From positions 34,020,509-34,084,508 of the forward strand of contig NC_135182.1 of the NCBI RefSeq assembly GCF_041146795.1: a stretch of DNA of 64,000 nt. The letters run 5' to 3'. The position numbers were made by a program, and so were the translations under genes. Positions 51,244 through 61,455 of the stretch are shown one piece after another; position 1 is the stretch's first letter, and every line of letters begins with the position of its first letter. The notes below the pieces were generated by a model, which was not told where the DNA came from, searched no databases, and saw only the letters and a program-made list of their open reading frames with translations. The stretch comes from Maylandia zebra (taxonomy: Eukaryota > Chordata > Actinopteri > Cichliformes > Cichlidae).

Positions 51244-51880
51244 ACACAAAACACATGTTGACTGGTTGGTCAGTCACCCATGAAACCTCCAATAGTTCCA
51301 TAAGAATGGAGACCTGGTCCAATGTTTTGTAGACTTTTGTAGAATCTACAAATTCTTCTTTCCAGCAATGTGATACTGTTTTTGATGCAATGATTGACTG
51401 GAAGTTTTTTCACATTTCCTAAATCTTTGTTGATAAGCTTCCAGGATAAGCTCCTATGTTTGTAACACAGTTTTCTTTACAATTTCATAATTAAACAACC
51501 GACAAACTGGTATAAACCTCCTGGGCTTTACCAACCAGTTTACGGTATAATAAAAGCAGCCAAAACTCCTTGGGACAACTTGCAGTTGTTGAAATATGAA
51601 CCAACTTTGTCTTCACGAAATGGAAGGACTAGTTGAATGTGCTTTGTGATGTCAAAACATATAGAAATAGTGGTGGATGTGCTGGGATGACCACACACAG
51701 GCATGGAAACAACACGTGAGCTTTTCTCTAAGTCCAAAGCCCGAGATGCATAGCTTGCATCTCAAGTTGTTTAGTGCGGGCCTCCATCTGTTTTACACAG
51801 AGGGTTAAGCAGAGATCCTCAGTGGACAAAGCTGTTTGAGGGTCCCCAGCTGCATCATTCAATAGAAGGCACTTAGATAG
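51244..51880. other. Intergenic sequence, no gene seen
   Basis: Single-copy-looking sequence between cassette D3 and OR-4. Nothing was recognised. Confidence 0.5.
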
Positions 51881-51889
51881 AAAGCGCAT

Positions 51890-52005
51890 AGAAAAGAGTG
51901 CCTCTGCGAATATGTGTAAATGAATGAATGTGGCAAGTTGTGTAAAGCGCTTTGAGTGCTCAGACTAGAAAAGCGCTATGTAAGAACCAGTCCATTTACC
52001 ATCAG
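51890..52005 (+). repeat. SINE 3' tail
   Basis: GTGTAAAGCGCTTTGAGTGC and AAAAGCGCTATGTAAGAACC match the 3' domain of the tRNA-derived SINEs elsewhere in the window. The tRNA head is missing. Confidence 0.65.
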
Positions 52006-53412
52006 CCTGCACGCTAGCAGGGAGCATGTCAGTAGCCTCCGGCACTTTGGCATCCGGTCCCAGTTTAGTCCTGTCTGGGGGTCAGGTCATAGCAGGAATG
52101 AGGCACCTGCTCCAAGCAGGACCCAAGCAGCCACAGGAGACAATCTTCTGTCACTACATGGTTTTATTTATAGAAAGGGAAAAAAACAACAACCACACAG
52201 GACAGTCAGCACTTCAGGGTGAGCCGAGGCCAAAATAATAAACAAATAGACAAAATAATAAACACGGGGAAGCAAGTAAACCTCTGTCACAGGCAGTTCT
52301 CCAGGTACCGCAAAAACAAGTATATATGACAACGGCTATAACACTATGCCTTTATGGTATACTCTGAAATAAATATTTTTCATTGCGATTTACGATTATC
52401 CCCCTTTGTTCTTCAGACACTTTAAATGATCTTGCACATATATAAAACTGGTCAGAAAATCCAGTAAAATCACCGAAAACTTTTACAGGTAAATCTGAAC
52501 AAGCAGAACAAAGATGATATCAGGTTTTTCCTCTTTTATTTTACTTATGAACATAAAATGTCAGTGAAGTTTCCACACAGAGTGCATTTTGTAATGGGTG
52601 TTAATCATTTGCCTTAGACGAATTCTCTGAGATATATAATTTGTAAATTACATGTAAAAATAAAATTTTTTTTATTTTTTAGTGCCAAAAAACTTGAAAT
52701 ATAAAAAGATTTAAGGCACAAAAAGCAACTTCCTATCACTCAGTGTCATGGTGATGCAACAGTTCAATAATAGTTTCTTACCAATTTAAAAAAAAACAAA
52801 AAATATGTTCTCTCTCTGTGAAATGCTCTTAAACGGTCAATGTTTAATTTTTAATTTACAGTGCATATTGGAGTCGGCCTGCATAAAATTGTTTTAGATG
52901 ATTTTATATCATTTGGTCTGAAATTTAACTTTGACTCTACCAAAAGTGAACATGTGTGTGATAAATGTGGAGCTGTATGAATTCTATGTGACAGAGCTGT
53001 TAAAGTGTGTAAAATTAACAAAATGCTAATTTTATCATTTGCTGGAGAACATCACATTTATTAATTATTCCCTTTTAAAAGTAATATGTTGTCCATAAAC
53101 AAGAAAACACATATAATGAATTTACACATTTTTATTAATAATATGTATGAAGCACATCACAAATGTTTGTTGTTGTTGTTTTTAACTCAACTCTTTATTT
53201 CAGTTTGTTTTTCTGAAACAGTCACAGCACAGGAACATGCGTTAATATAAATGCTGAAACATGAATCTATTCGCATTTACTCACATATTAAAATAAAGTC
53301 ATTCTTAGCAGAACCATAATCCCTATTTAATTCTTTTAAGTTGATAATAAAATAACCTTTTTATTAGAAACGGCACAGATTCTTTTACACTATTTTCTTT
53401 GTCATATGATAT
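52006..53412. other. Intergenic sequence downstream of OR-4
   Basis: AT-rich, no gene recognised. It includes the probable 3' UTR of OR-4, with polyadenylation-like AATAAA signals near 53292 and 53347. Confidence 0.5.
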
Positions 53413-54342
53413 TTATCTAATTAGGCATGATAAGTTTCTTAGGATACACTTTCTAATTTCTGCTAACTTTAAACCATACATGAGAGGATTTAAAATGGGG
53501 GGAATCACAACAAACTCCAGTGACAGAATGATGCCCAGAAATGGATTCAGCTCTTCAAGGTCAATTCTGCTGAGGGCAACATCACAAAACACAGTAATGG
53601 AATAATTGACAAAAGTAACAATGTGTGGCAGGCAGCTCTGTATGACTTTGCTCTTGAACAGTGACGAGCGCTTCCTACAAACCAGGAAAATTTGCATATA
53701 TGTATACAAGACAAAAGCAAGTGGCAGAAACACTGTGGTTACGCTCACAAACATGCCAATAATATTATTGATCACTGTAGGGACACATGACAATTTTACA
53801 ACAGGCCAGTTGGCACAAAATACCTTAGGTATCTTATTGCCACACAGTGGAAGTCTGGAAGCCAAATAAACACAGGCTGCAACTGAAAAGGCTGGATAGA
53901 TCCATGCAAAAGCGAGCAACTTGGAGATCACCCTTGAAGTTAGTTTGCTGTGGTAATGCAAAGGCTGGCATATAGCAACAAAGCGATCATATGCCATTAT
54001 GCCTAAAATAGTAAGCTCATAGGATGCATAGGTGTAAATGATATAGATCTGAGTGTAACAAGCCGAATGTGCAATCAAGTTTGAGTCAGACAGAAGATCT
54101 CTTAGAAATCTGAAGAAAAATCCACCAGAGCCATACAGAGAGTTAATTGAGAGGCACATAATAAAAATATACATAGGCTCGTGTAAGGTTTTCTCTCTTG
54201 ATATTACCACTATTATGACAAGATTCGCTGAGATAATAAACGTATACAAGAGTAAAAACAAAACAAATGCCGGATAGCGGAACTTTCCTATGTACACAAA
54301 CATCGTCAGATTAAAATATAGTGGATGGGAATTGTTTTCCAT
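53413..54342 (-). CDS. Olfactory receptor OR-4, divergent single copy
   Basis: An intact 309-residue single-exon odorant receptor outside the tandem array and in the same orientation. Motifs: N-terminal glycosylation sites NNS and NLT; canonical LHEPMYIF in TM2; MAYDRFVAICQPLHYHS at TM3/IC2 (Tyr to Phe after DR); KVIQSCLPHIV before TM6; PPILNPLMYGLK in TM7. It shares the family layout with OR-1 to OR-3 (LYGSGGFFFRFLRDLLSD against LYGTAGFYPKFLWDLLSD) but overall identity is much lower, perhaps 40-45 percent. It is an older neighbour rather than a recent duplicate. Flanking DNA is not shared with the cassettes. Confidence 0.92.
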   Translation of the reverse strand: MENNSHPLYFNLTMFVYIGKFRYPAFVLFLLLYTFIISANLVIIVVISREKTLHEPMYIFIMCLSINSLYGSGGFFFRFLRDLLSDSNLIAHSACYTQIYIIYTYASYELTILGIMAYDRFVAICQPLHYHSKLTSRVISKLLAFAWIYPAFSVAACVYLASRLPLCGNKIPKVFCANWPVVKLSCVPTVINNIIGMFVSVTTVFLPLAFVLYTYMQIFLVCRKRSSLFKSKVIQSCLPHIVTFVNYSITVFCDVALSRIDLEELNPFLGIILSLEFVVIPPILNPLMYGLKLAEIRKCILRNLSCLIR

Positions 54343-55501
54343 TTACCCCATAGGCAATGGGCAGTACCACAGATGAGCAACAGAGAACAACACAATTTAA
54401 CAGAAATATTTTCAAACCAACCAATTATGTAAAACAACAGGTTAAAAATATTTGTAATAAATCTGGACAAGTTAGAAAATAAACAACTTTTAGTCTCAGT
54501 TATATTTAAAATATAAATTCAGCGTTTCTAAGCCTCACCACAACTGAAAGTCCTTTGTGTTGTCAGTGTGTGTGGTCTGTGGAACAGCAGGTAACCACTG
54601 AGGATTAAGAGCAGTGCTGAGCGCCTCTTTATGATGGCAGCTGACAGTCATCATTCCATGGAGAATCTAAAACAATGATAGTTTACTTTATTGATGATTG
54701 CACTTGTGTACAAAAATACAAATAAGTACACAGTATTATCATGATTCACTCACCAGACACTTTCTCAGTTACACCATGTTCATATCCAGTTTGAGCCTTT
54801 TTTTAACTTCAAAAATGCCTTAATTCTTTATTTTTGAGGTTCCATATTAATATGATAGCATCACAGAGTTACTGCAGGTTTGTCTGCTGCACGTCCATGA
54901 TGCAGAACCTGCCATTCCACTGCATCTGAACAGTGCTCTTATGGACTGCAATCTAGTCACTGTGGAGGAAACCAACATGATCCCGTCTTTGTGACATGGC
55001 ATGTTAACCTGTTGGAAATACCCATCAGAACATGAGCACACTATGGTCATAAAGGGACGGACATGGTCAGCAACAATTTGCTTGGTAAGTTATGATGGTA
55101 TCAACCCTGGTCCAAGTTCCCACTGCATTAAGACTGTTTGTGACAAGGATGACGCATGACAGGTCCAGAGGTTTGATTTGAGAGCCAACTTTATTCACAC
55201 AGTGCGGCCTGCAGCTCTCAGCAGCAGGCCGCACACCACACACACCAACAACCCTGAATCCCCGTGTCTCTAACTCTCCGGCCAGATTGCGGATGCCGTG
55301 CAGGTGTGTCCGCATGGCACCGCAGACCACGCCCCACCACACTGTTGTCTTTTTCTGTGTTTTGATCTTGTTTAATTAAATATAAACAAGCCTCTAAAAA
55401 TAATCAGTGGTGATTGTCAGCTCGCTGGGGTTTTTGTTGTTGTTGTTGTTGTTTTTTTTAGCAATATTCGTTTGTGTCTTTAAGCTAAATTTTTAAGACC
55501 A
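54343..55501. other. Upstream flank of OR-4 and intergenic sequence
   Basis: No gene recognised. A GC hairpin lies at 55202-55234, and a motif near 55305-55342 is the inverse of one near 886-935, probably parts of an unclassified repeat. Confidence 0.45.
55202..55234. repeat. GC-rich hairpin
   Basis: GTGCGGCCTGC (55202-55212) pairs perfectly with GCAGGCCGCAC (55224-55234) across an 11-nt loop. Confidence 0.85.
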
Positions 55502-55728
55502 GGGCCCTATTTCAGGAAGCCGGTTTAGTGCAGACTCTGAGTAAGTATACCCTGAGTTAACGAAAACTCTGGGTTTCCGGTTTCACAAAGCGAGTTTAGA
55601 TAAATTCTGAGTGAGTCACTATGACGACACACTCCGTGAAGCTAACCTGCCCCCTAGCAGGTTTACTTCAACTAACCCTGACTTTCCCCGCCTCTTTGTC
55701 GGAAACCTGACTGTAGGAAGTGTCAGAC

Positions 55729-56161
55729 ATGGCGTGCTCCTTCCTTGAAGAGCCAGTAGATGTTGAAGCCCAAATTCTCCGCAGAGCTCTCCGCCGAGAG
55801 AGAGTGATTAGAGCGTGTTTGGACATTTTATCATTTCCTGATGATTTCCTGTGTGAACGTTACCGTTTTTCAGCACAATCTATAATTTATTTGAATAACA
55901 TCCTCAGGCCTAATATTGCTCATGTGACACATCGCGGACATCCTCTCAGTTCTGTACATATTATTTGTATGGCACTTCGGTTTTTTGCAAACGGGAGCTT
56001 TCTGTACAATATTGGTGACGCTGAGCACGTTTCCAAGGCTACCGTCTGTCGGGCAGTCAGGAATGTTACAGTTGCACTGAAACGTCTCCTGTACTCGTTT
56101 GTGGTGTTCCCCGGTCATAGACCCACAAGATTTATCAAAGAGGGATGCCACAAAATTGCAG
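55729..56161 (+). pseudogene. Harbinger H2 transposase exon 1
   Basis: From ATG 55729 the product begins MACSFLEEPVDVEAQILRRA. It continues DDFLCERYRFSAQSIIYLNN, the helix-rich N-terminal region of HARBI1-like transposases, and a helix-turn-helix-like stretch around HVSKATVCRAVRNVTVAL. The exon ends at a donor GCAG-GTAGCA at 56161. The frame is unbroken. Confidence 0.82.
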
Positions 56162-56237
56162 GTAGCACGATGAACAAAACTTAATTCATGATGTGGTGAT
56201 ACTTGAACTACTACTTAAATTTTACATTTATTTTCAG

Positions 56238-56500
56238 GGTTCCCAGGCGTGATTGGCTGTATAGATGGCACTCACATTCCAATCATTGCTCCTTCAGTAA
56301 ATGAAGGAGACTATGTGAACAGGAAGTCTTTCCACAGCATTAATGTACAGGTACATAGTTCCCTGTAGCATTTCAAACTAACAAATTATTTCAATATAGT
56401 AATGGATGCTAATTTGTGTTCCTTGCACTGTGAAGATCATATGTGATGCTGCCAACATTATCACAAATGTGGAAGCCAACTGCTCAGCCTCTGTGAGTGG
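56238..56500 (+). pseudogene. Harbinger H2 transposase exons 2-3, truncated
   Basis: Exon 2 (56238-56351) follows TTTTCAG and keeps phase, giving [20 protein letters not shown] with the first catalytic Asp, then [11 protein letters not shown] and a donor. Exon 3 starts at about 56436 with IICDAANIITNVEA, holding the second Asp. The frame then runs into sequence belonging to the minus-strand gene, so the final catalytic Glu region is deleted. Confidence 0.78.
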
Positions 56501-57165
56501 TGGTGGTGGAGGACCCCCACCTGTTTTTCGGGCCTCCGCTTTTTTTCTGTTGGCTATAACGGGTCACATTTGAGCATACAGAGTAAGCAAATATGTACTT
56601 GTAATGCTCAGATAATTTCAATAAGTGCTTACAGAGGGGAAATTAATGTAGCCTCTAACTGCAATTGATTTACATCGGACAAACAGACCAAGCACTATGG
56701 CTCATAATACAATTACACCTTACCTGTTTGGACTATATTTTTATATTTCATTTTTACTTGCTGCCAGGAACGTTTGGGGCCTGTTGGGTTGCACCTGCGC
56801 TCAAATCACATCACAAAATAAAATGTATAAAATAAAAAATAAAATAAAATATAATAAAACAACGTGTTAAATGGGTGGAAATCCCTAGATCAATGTTTAA
56901 ATTAACACTCACGCATTGACTCTATGTTTTGCCATGCATGCTCCCTTTCTTTTGCAGCTGAGGCTGTGTTACTTTTTTTCCGCGGAATTTGCATGTTATC
57001 GGCATATGCTGCCATCAGTATTTTGGCCTCAAGCGCTGTGAAATACATTGACCGCGCCTTCTTTCCCTCCATCTCCATGGTGACTCGCTTAATCTGTGCT
57101 CCACTAATCAGGGCTTTATGTATCCTCGTGCGCGCGCTTAACTTGGGGTTAAAGCAACTCCGCAT
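56475..57165 (-). pseudogene. Harbinger H2 Myb/SANT-like accessory gene
   Basis: The first exon (57165 to about 56902) encodes KKARSMYFTALEAKILMAAY and NTASAAKEREHAWQNI, the Myb/SANT-like trihelix seen in Harbinger accessory proteins. A likely last exon at about 56570-56475 encodes a Lys/Gly/Pro-rich tail ahead of a Thr-rich end. Intron sequence of about 330 bp lies between. The centre has probably been lost with the transposase deletion. Confidence 0.6.
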
Positions 57166-57757
57166 TGACTGAACTAATTGTTATCAGCCTTTCTGAAACC
57201 GAATATTCCGAGTTGGACAGTTTGGGGTTACTCAACCCTGAGTATCGTTTTTCACTCTGAGTTTTCTAAACCGACTTCCTGAAATAGGGCCCAGGGGTCC
57301 GTTCTTCGTACCTCGCTAAGTAAATTAGCTGGATTTGATTGTTGACGATTTCGCATGATCCTGGATCGTTCGGTTCCCCGAAGCTCATCCGGGACTTGCT
57401 GCCATAGCAACAGAGCCGTAAGCGTAAACCTGCTCGGGAGCAGGTTTACTTTATGTAAACAGGATTAGATCGCGGCCACGCAGGTATGTCCGCTTCATGT
57501 ATACGAAAGCAACAGCGATATTCCACCACTGTTTCACCATAAATAAATATTATCAATGTAACTAAAGATAATGCAGCACTTGATCCATTTATTGATTTCA
57601 CACAGATACATACAGGTCATTTCCTAAAAAAGGGAAATGTACTATTAACATTCTATTACATGTATGTGATTATTACAGATGTAATTCATATTTCAGAGTA
57701 GTAATTGCAAATTACTTCGTGTAATCAAGATGAGAGACCTCGGCTATAAAAGCGAAG

Positions 57758-58010
57758 GTGGATTTGGGAAGTCTGTCGCAGTCATATCCTGTCCGTATAC
57801 GCGAGCCACCCATTGCGGAAGGTGCAAGATTGATAAGGAGAGTTTTCAGAATTCAGCGTATATTGCGGGACAGACAGGATCCTTTAGCTCAGCACGACAG
57901 TGTGCTCATAGAGAGATATCGATATTCCCGTGAGGGTATTATTTACTTAACCAACTTGTTGACGAGGGGGTGCAGGACCACCACCTGTCTTTTTTTGCTC
58001 TGCCCTTTTC
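57758..58010 (+). pseudogene. Harbinger H3 transposase N-terminal scrap
   Basis: Encodes RIQRILRDRQDPLAQHD and IERYRYSREGIIYLTNLL, homologous to exon 1 of H2 (ERYRFSAQSIIYLNN). It then jumps to TRGCRTTT, showing the catalytic domain is deleted. Confidence 0.72.
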
Positions 58011-58244
58011 TTGGTTGTTGTTATAAACAAACAAACAGATTATTTCAGGGTCTCTTTTCAAGAGACTAAAGGCAATATAAGTGATAAATATTACCATTCT
58101 GTAGAATATTCTTATGTTTCACTTTTACCTGTTCCCATGTTCTAGTGGGTCCTGTTGTGGCTCTAATGTGAAAGGGGATATAATATAACATAATAAAATA
58201 TAATGTAATATAATATTGGATAATATAGTGTAATATAATAGATT

Positions 58245-58445
58245 TACCCTACCGCCTACTGGTGTTGGCCAGAGGGGCCGATGGCGCGATATGGCAGCCT
58301 CGCTTCTGTCAGTCTGCCCCAGGGCAGCTGTGGCTACAACCGTAGCTGCCTCCACCAGTGTGTGAATGTGAGAGTGACTGAATAGTGGCATTGTAAAGCG
58401 CTTTGGGTGCCTTGAAAAGCGCTATATAAATCCACTCCATTATTA
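58245..58445 (+). repeat. 5'-truncated SINE inside H3
   Basis: It lacks the tRNA head and keeps the body CCGCCTACTGGTGTTGGCC, GTGGCTACAACCGTAGCTGC and the tail AAAGCGCTTTGGGTGCC with AAGCGCTATATAAATCC. It is related to the SINE at 9707-10020. Confidence 0.7.
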
Positions 58446-58484
58446 TTGTTATTATTAAATTACTTACGAGTTTAATTTGTCAGC

Positions 58485-58631
58485 AACTTTCTGCAACTTT
58501 CTCTCTCCTTGCTTTTGCAGCCTTTGCAGTGTTCCCTTGCGTTTTAATTAAACTCTGAAACTCCTGAAATCCCTCAATCAAGAGTTCTTGCTCTGCTGCC
58601 GAAAAATACCGAGCGCGCTCCTTCGACATTT
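58485..58631 (-). pseudogene. Harbinger H3 Myb/SANT-like scrap
   Basis: Minus-strand translation from a Met near 58631 reads MSKERARYFSAAEQELLIEG, then NTAKAAKARREKVAE and a stop. It resembles the H2 accessory protein (SMYFTALEAKILMAAY; NTASAAKERE). It is too short for the track of long frames but clearly homologous. Confidence 0.65.
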
Positions 58632-58679
58632 TCGCCGACCAATCAGAGGGTTGCCGATCAATGTTTCTACTATCGATGC

Positions 58680-59217
58680 TGTTAGGTATTTTAGTACCAT
58701 GGGAGCATTTACTGGATATTGTTTTATAGTGACATTATGCAGGAAAACTCTGTCATTCAATAAGGCCCCTTTGTTTTAGTTATTTTTCTCTTTGACCCAA
58801 GAATTGATGTGTGAGAATCACAGGCTGGTACAAGGTTGAAATACCACAGAGATCACTCCCTCAGCTACATTAGTTTCTTAATCTTTTAGGAGATGCCTGT
58901 TGAAGACCAAATGGTTTGTTTCAGATTTCACTAATGTAAGAACTCTTTGTTTTGTGCCTTGAAAATATGTCGCTGAGATAATCACAATTGTAGCTGAACT
59001 GATACACTACACAAAGGATGCTTCTTCACCCAAGGGCAGGAAGACGCTCCCTTATCTTGGTCTGTACTGGTTTAAACTGATAATCTGCTGTCTCATGAAT
59101 TTTACCCTCTATATAAACTGTTGTACTTGTGAATAAAGTTGAGTCAATTTGGGAAGACAACCTGAAGCAGTCTCTGTTTTCTTGTTCTCCCAAGCTGCTC
59201 CCGAGCTCGTACTAACA
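58680..59217 (+). mobile_element. Solo-LTR-like insertion in H3
   Basis: Starts TGTTAGGTATTTTAG and ends CGTACTAACA (TGTTAG/CTAACA inverted ends). It has a TATA-like CTCTATATAAAC near 59109 and GAATAAAG near 59132, about 85 bp before the end, the order expected of an LTR. The 5-bp flanks (GATGC and CGCTG) do not match, so either the ends are off by a few bases or the duplicate has decayed. Confidence 0.55.
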
Positions 59218-59560
59218 CGCTGAATGGCATGCTTGAATATTACTTGAGAATATATTTGACTGTGTTACAGACTAAGGGACATTCTCTGCTGATAGGTGAA
59301 GGTACATTCTCTGCTGATAGACGTCCACACCTCGAAGGAAGTCGATCCACGGATTAGGCCCTGGAAACCGTTTCCTTCAGATGCGTAGCCCCTTTTACGA
59401 CACCCAGTGATCTCACATTACTTCATCCAGCTGTACTGATCGTCAACAGCAGGTGTGTTCGGGGAACCGGATTAGCGAGCTCACGGTTAGCGCGATGGTT
59501 TGGTCTTGGATGTGTCATTTGATCTTGGATGTAGTAAGCGACGTACGAAGAACGGGTCCC

Positions 59561-59666
59561 AGGGCCCTATTTCAGGAAGCCGGTTTAGTGCAAACTCTGA
59601 GTAAATATACCCTGAGTTAATGAAAACTCTGGGTTTTCTAAACCCGCTTTCTGAAACAGACTCCTA
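59561..59666. mobile_element. H2-family MITE
   Basis: The first 85 bp repeat the H2 left end almost exactly (GGGCCCTATTTCAGGAAGCC and GGTTTAGTGCAAACTCTGAG). It then passes directly to a degenerate right end (TTTCTAAACCCGCTTTCTGA). An ultra-short derivative of H2. Confidence 0.65.
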
Positions 59667-59900
59667 ATGATGAAACTGCAGCCCATGGGCTCATGGATTG
59701 GAAGACATCAAATAGCTCAATGCTTCACTCTGAGGCAAAGATTTGAATTTGTACATGAAGCTTAGGATCAGGAATTTTTTATAGCAAGTAATCCAAACAA
59801 CACAGCAACATATTAATGGCTAACCTCGTTCAGTCAGATGTTCTCTTGACTAAAGTTTGGTTCATTTTCAGCGACTTTTTTTGCCATATGATTGCATTTA
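59667..59900. other. Intergenic sequence, no gene seen
   Basis: Nothing recognised. Confidence 0.5.
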
Positions 59901-60290
59901 GGCAGCACGGTGGCATGGTGGTTAGCACTGTTGCCGCACAGCAAGAAGGTCCTGAATTCAATTCCACCATCAGGCCGGGGTCTTTCTGTGTGGAGTTTGC
60001 TTGTTCTCCCCGTGTTTGTGTGGGTTCCCTCCGGGTACTCCGGCTTCCTCCCACTGTCCAAAGACATGCAGCTTGTGGGGATAGGTTAATTGGATAATCC
60101 AAATTGTCACTAGGTGCAAATGAATGTGAGCGCGAATGGTTGTCTGTCCCTGTGTGTTGGCCCTGCGACAGACTGGCGACCTGTCCAGGGTGTACCCTGC
60201 CTCTCGCCCTATGACAGCTGGGATGGGCTCCAGCACCCCCCGCGACCCTGAAAAGGATAAGCGGAAGCGAATGGATGGATGGATGATTGC
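59901..60290 (+). repeat. Widespread teleost SINE/LINE-tail repeat
   Basis: It begins GGCAGCACGGTGGCATGGTG with GGTTAGCACTGTTGCC, continues through TCTCCCCGTGTTTGTGTGGG and GACTGGCGACCTGTCCAGGG, and ends in GGATGGATGGATG. The sequence is instantly familiar as a very abundant fish interspersed repeat; the precise family name was not assigned. Confidence 0.75.
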
Positions 60291-60294
60291 ATTT

Positions 60295-60890
60295 GTCTCT
60301 GACCATCAGGGACCCTGAAATTGACTTTTATTCAGTGGAAAGGAGATAACACTCATCCTCCATCTTTGCTGTCCTAATGTATTTATATTATCCTTAACAC
60401 AGCTTTGTAGCTAGCCACCAGGTAGCACACCATTATATGCCAGCAAGCCCAACTTTAATAACCCTTCAAACATTGCTGCTGTTTAGTTTTTCCATCTTCA
60501 TTTATGCATAAAGTGATTGCAGAACAGTACATGTTAGTCTCTTAGAAATCCATTAGTCAGAACATGGTACATCATCTTTAGATGGAGACCAGCGAGCTAA
60601 CTTCCTGCTAACTTCTAATCAGTTAAGTCTCATAAATCCTCTTTTCATGGTTGTCTGGAGGTTCAACTTTGTTGTCACACCTGGGAGAGCAGCCAAACAG
60701 AATATTTTATTAAAGACGAAAGATTTTAGGCTGTTTAACTCACTGTTTGTTTAGGTTTGGGAACTGAAGAAGAGTTTGAACCTGGAAATGACCAATGACG
60801 TCAGAGGCCGCTGTATTTAAACACTGCCTCTGATTGGCTGACTAGAGATTTGTGTTAAAGAGACAGATTTGTGAGCGTGGGTAGCTAACT
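60295..60890. other. Intergenic sequence, no gene seen
   Basis: No features supported. Confidence 0.5.
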
Positions 60891-60899
60891 GCTGGTGAT

Positions 60900-61260
60900 A
60901 GAAGCTGTTAAGTCAAACATGACTTTCAATAGCACCAGTTAACTTTTGAAAGGCCCAAGAGGGGGGGAAATAAGAGAGAAATATCCTGCGAAGATGACGT
61001 CACTTCCTGTTTTGCTGATGTGTGCTGTCACAATGCGATGACGTTTATTCCAATGTAGGAAGTGCCATGAGCAGCTGATCAAATCAGCAAAACGTGTTTG
61101 TGGATTGTAATGTTTTTGTTGTTGCCAGCGGTTTTTATGCGATTTTTCCAAAGTGGAAGGAAACCGCGGCCTGGGACAAGTTGAGTGCGTGATGTGTAAG
61201 TAAAACCCTCCGTTTTCATATGCAAAAAATTATTGCTTTAGCACGTTTTGGTTTCAATTC
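60900..61260. mobile_element. Diverged relative of the piggyBac-type element
   Basis: The inverse complement of 10400-10690 aligns here with roughly 70-75 percent identity: GATGACGTCACTTCCTG, TTTTTATGCGATTTTT, GTGGAAGGAAACC and TTTCATATGCAAAA are shared. The ends are not recognisable, so it is an old copy. Confidence 0.65.
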
Positions 61261-61395
61261 TGAAACCAAGATGAATTTATACATGATTGAAAAAAGAAAA
61301 ATGTAGACAAAGGAAGGAACAGCTCATGATCTCAGCAGGATAAGCGTTTACAGACTATACTATATGCATACTGTGAAAGTAAATAATAGATGTTT

Positions 61396-61450
61396 TTCAA
61401 TGGCCAAGTCAGTCACCTGAACTCAACCTCACAGAACATTTTCAGGTATT
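61396..61450 (+). pseudogene. Tc1-like transposase C-terminal scrap
   Basis: Translation reads QWPSQSPELNLTEHFQ, a decayed version of the WPxxSPDLNPIE box carrying the catalytic Glu of Tc1 transposases. The rest is unrecognisable. Confidence 0.65.
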
Positions 61451-61455
61451 AAAAC

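Larger units (their letters stand above)
55502..57292. mobile_element. PIF/Harbinger element H2
   Basis: The termini are perfect inverted repeats over 18 bp, beginning GGGCCCTATTTCAGGAAG. Inside are a multi-exon Harbinger transposase on plus and a Myb/SANT-like gene on minus, the usual two-gene layout. No matching 3-bp duplicate is visible because element H3 abuts its right end. The transposase is internally deleted after the second catalytic Asp. Confidence 0.85.
57294..59560. mobile_element. PIF/Harbinger-like element H3
   Basis: The left end GGGGTCCGTTCTTCGTACCT and, inverted, the right end GGGACCCGTTCTTCGTACGT are imperfect inverted repeats running over 25 bp. Contents are a transposase N-terminal scrap on plus, a Myb-like scrap on minus, a SINE and an LTR-like insertion. 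It abuts H2 on the left and a H2-family MITE on the right. Confidence 0.75.

Noticed and set aside
55502-57292. Domesticated HARBI1-like host gene
   Set aside because: The transposase lies within intact transposon termini and is truncated after the second catalytic Asp, so it is a decayed element rather than a host gene.
59830-60306. 158-codon minus-strand frame
   Set aside because: It runs antisense through a common teleost interspersed repeat.
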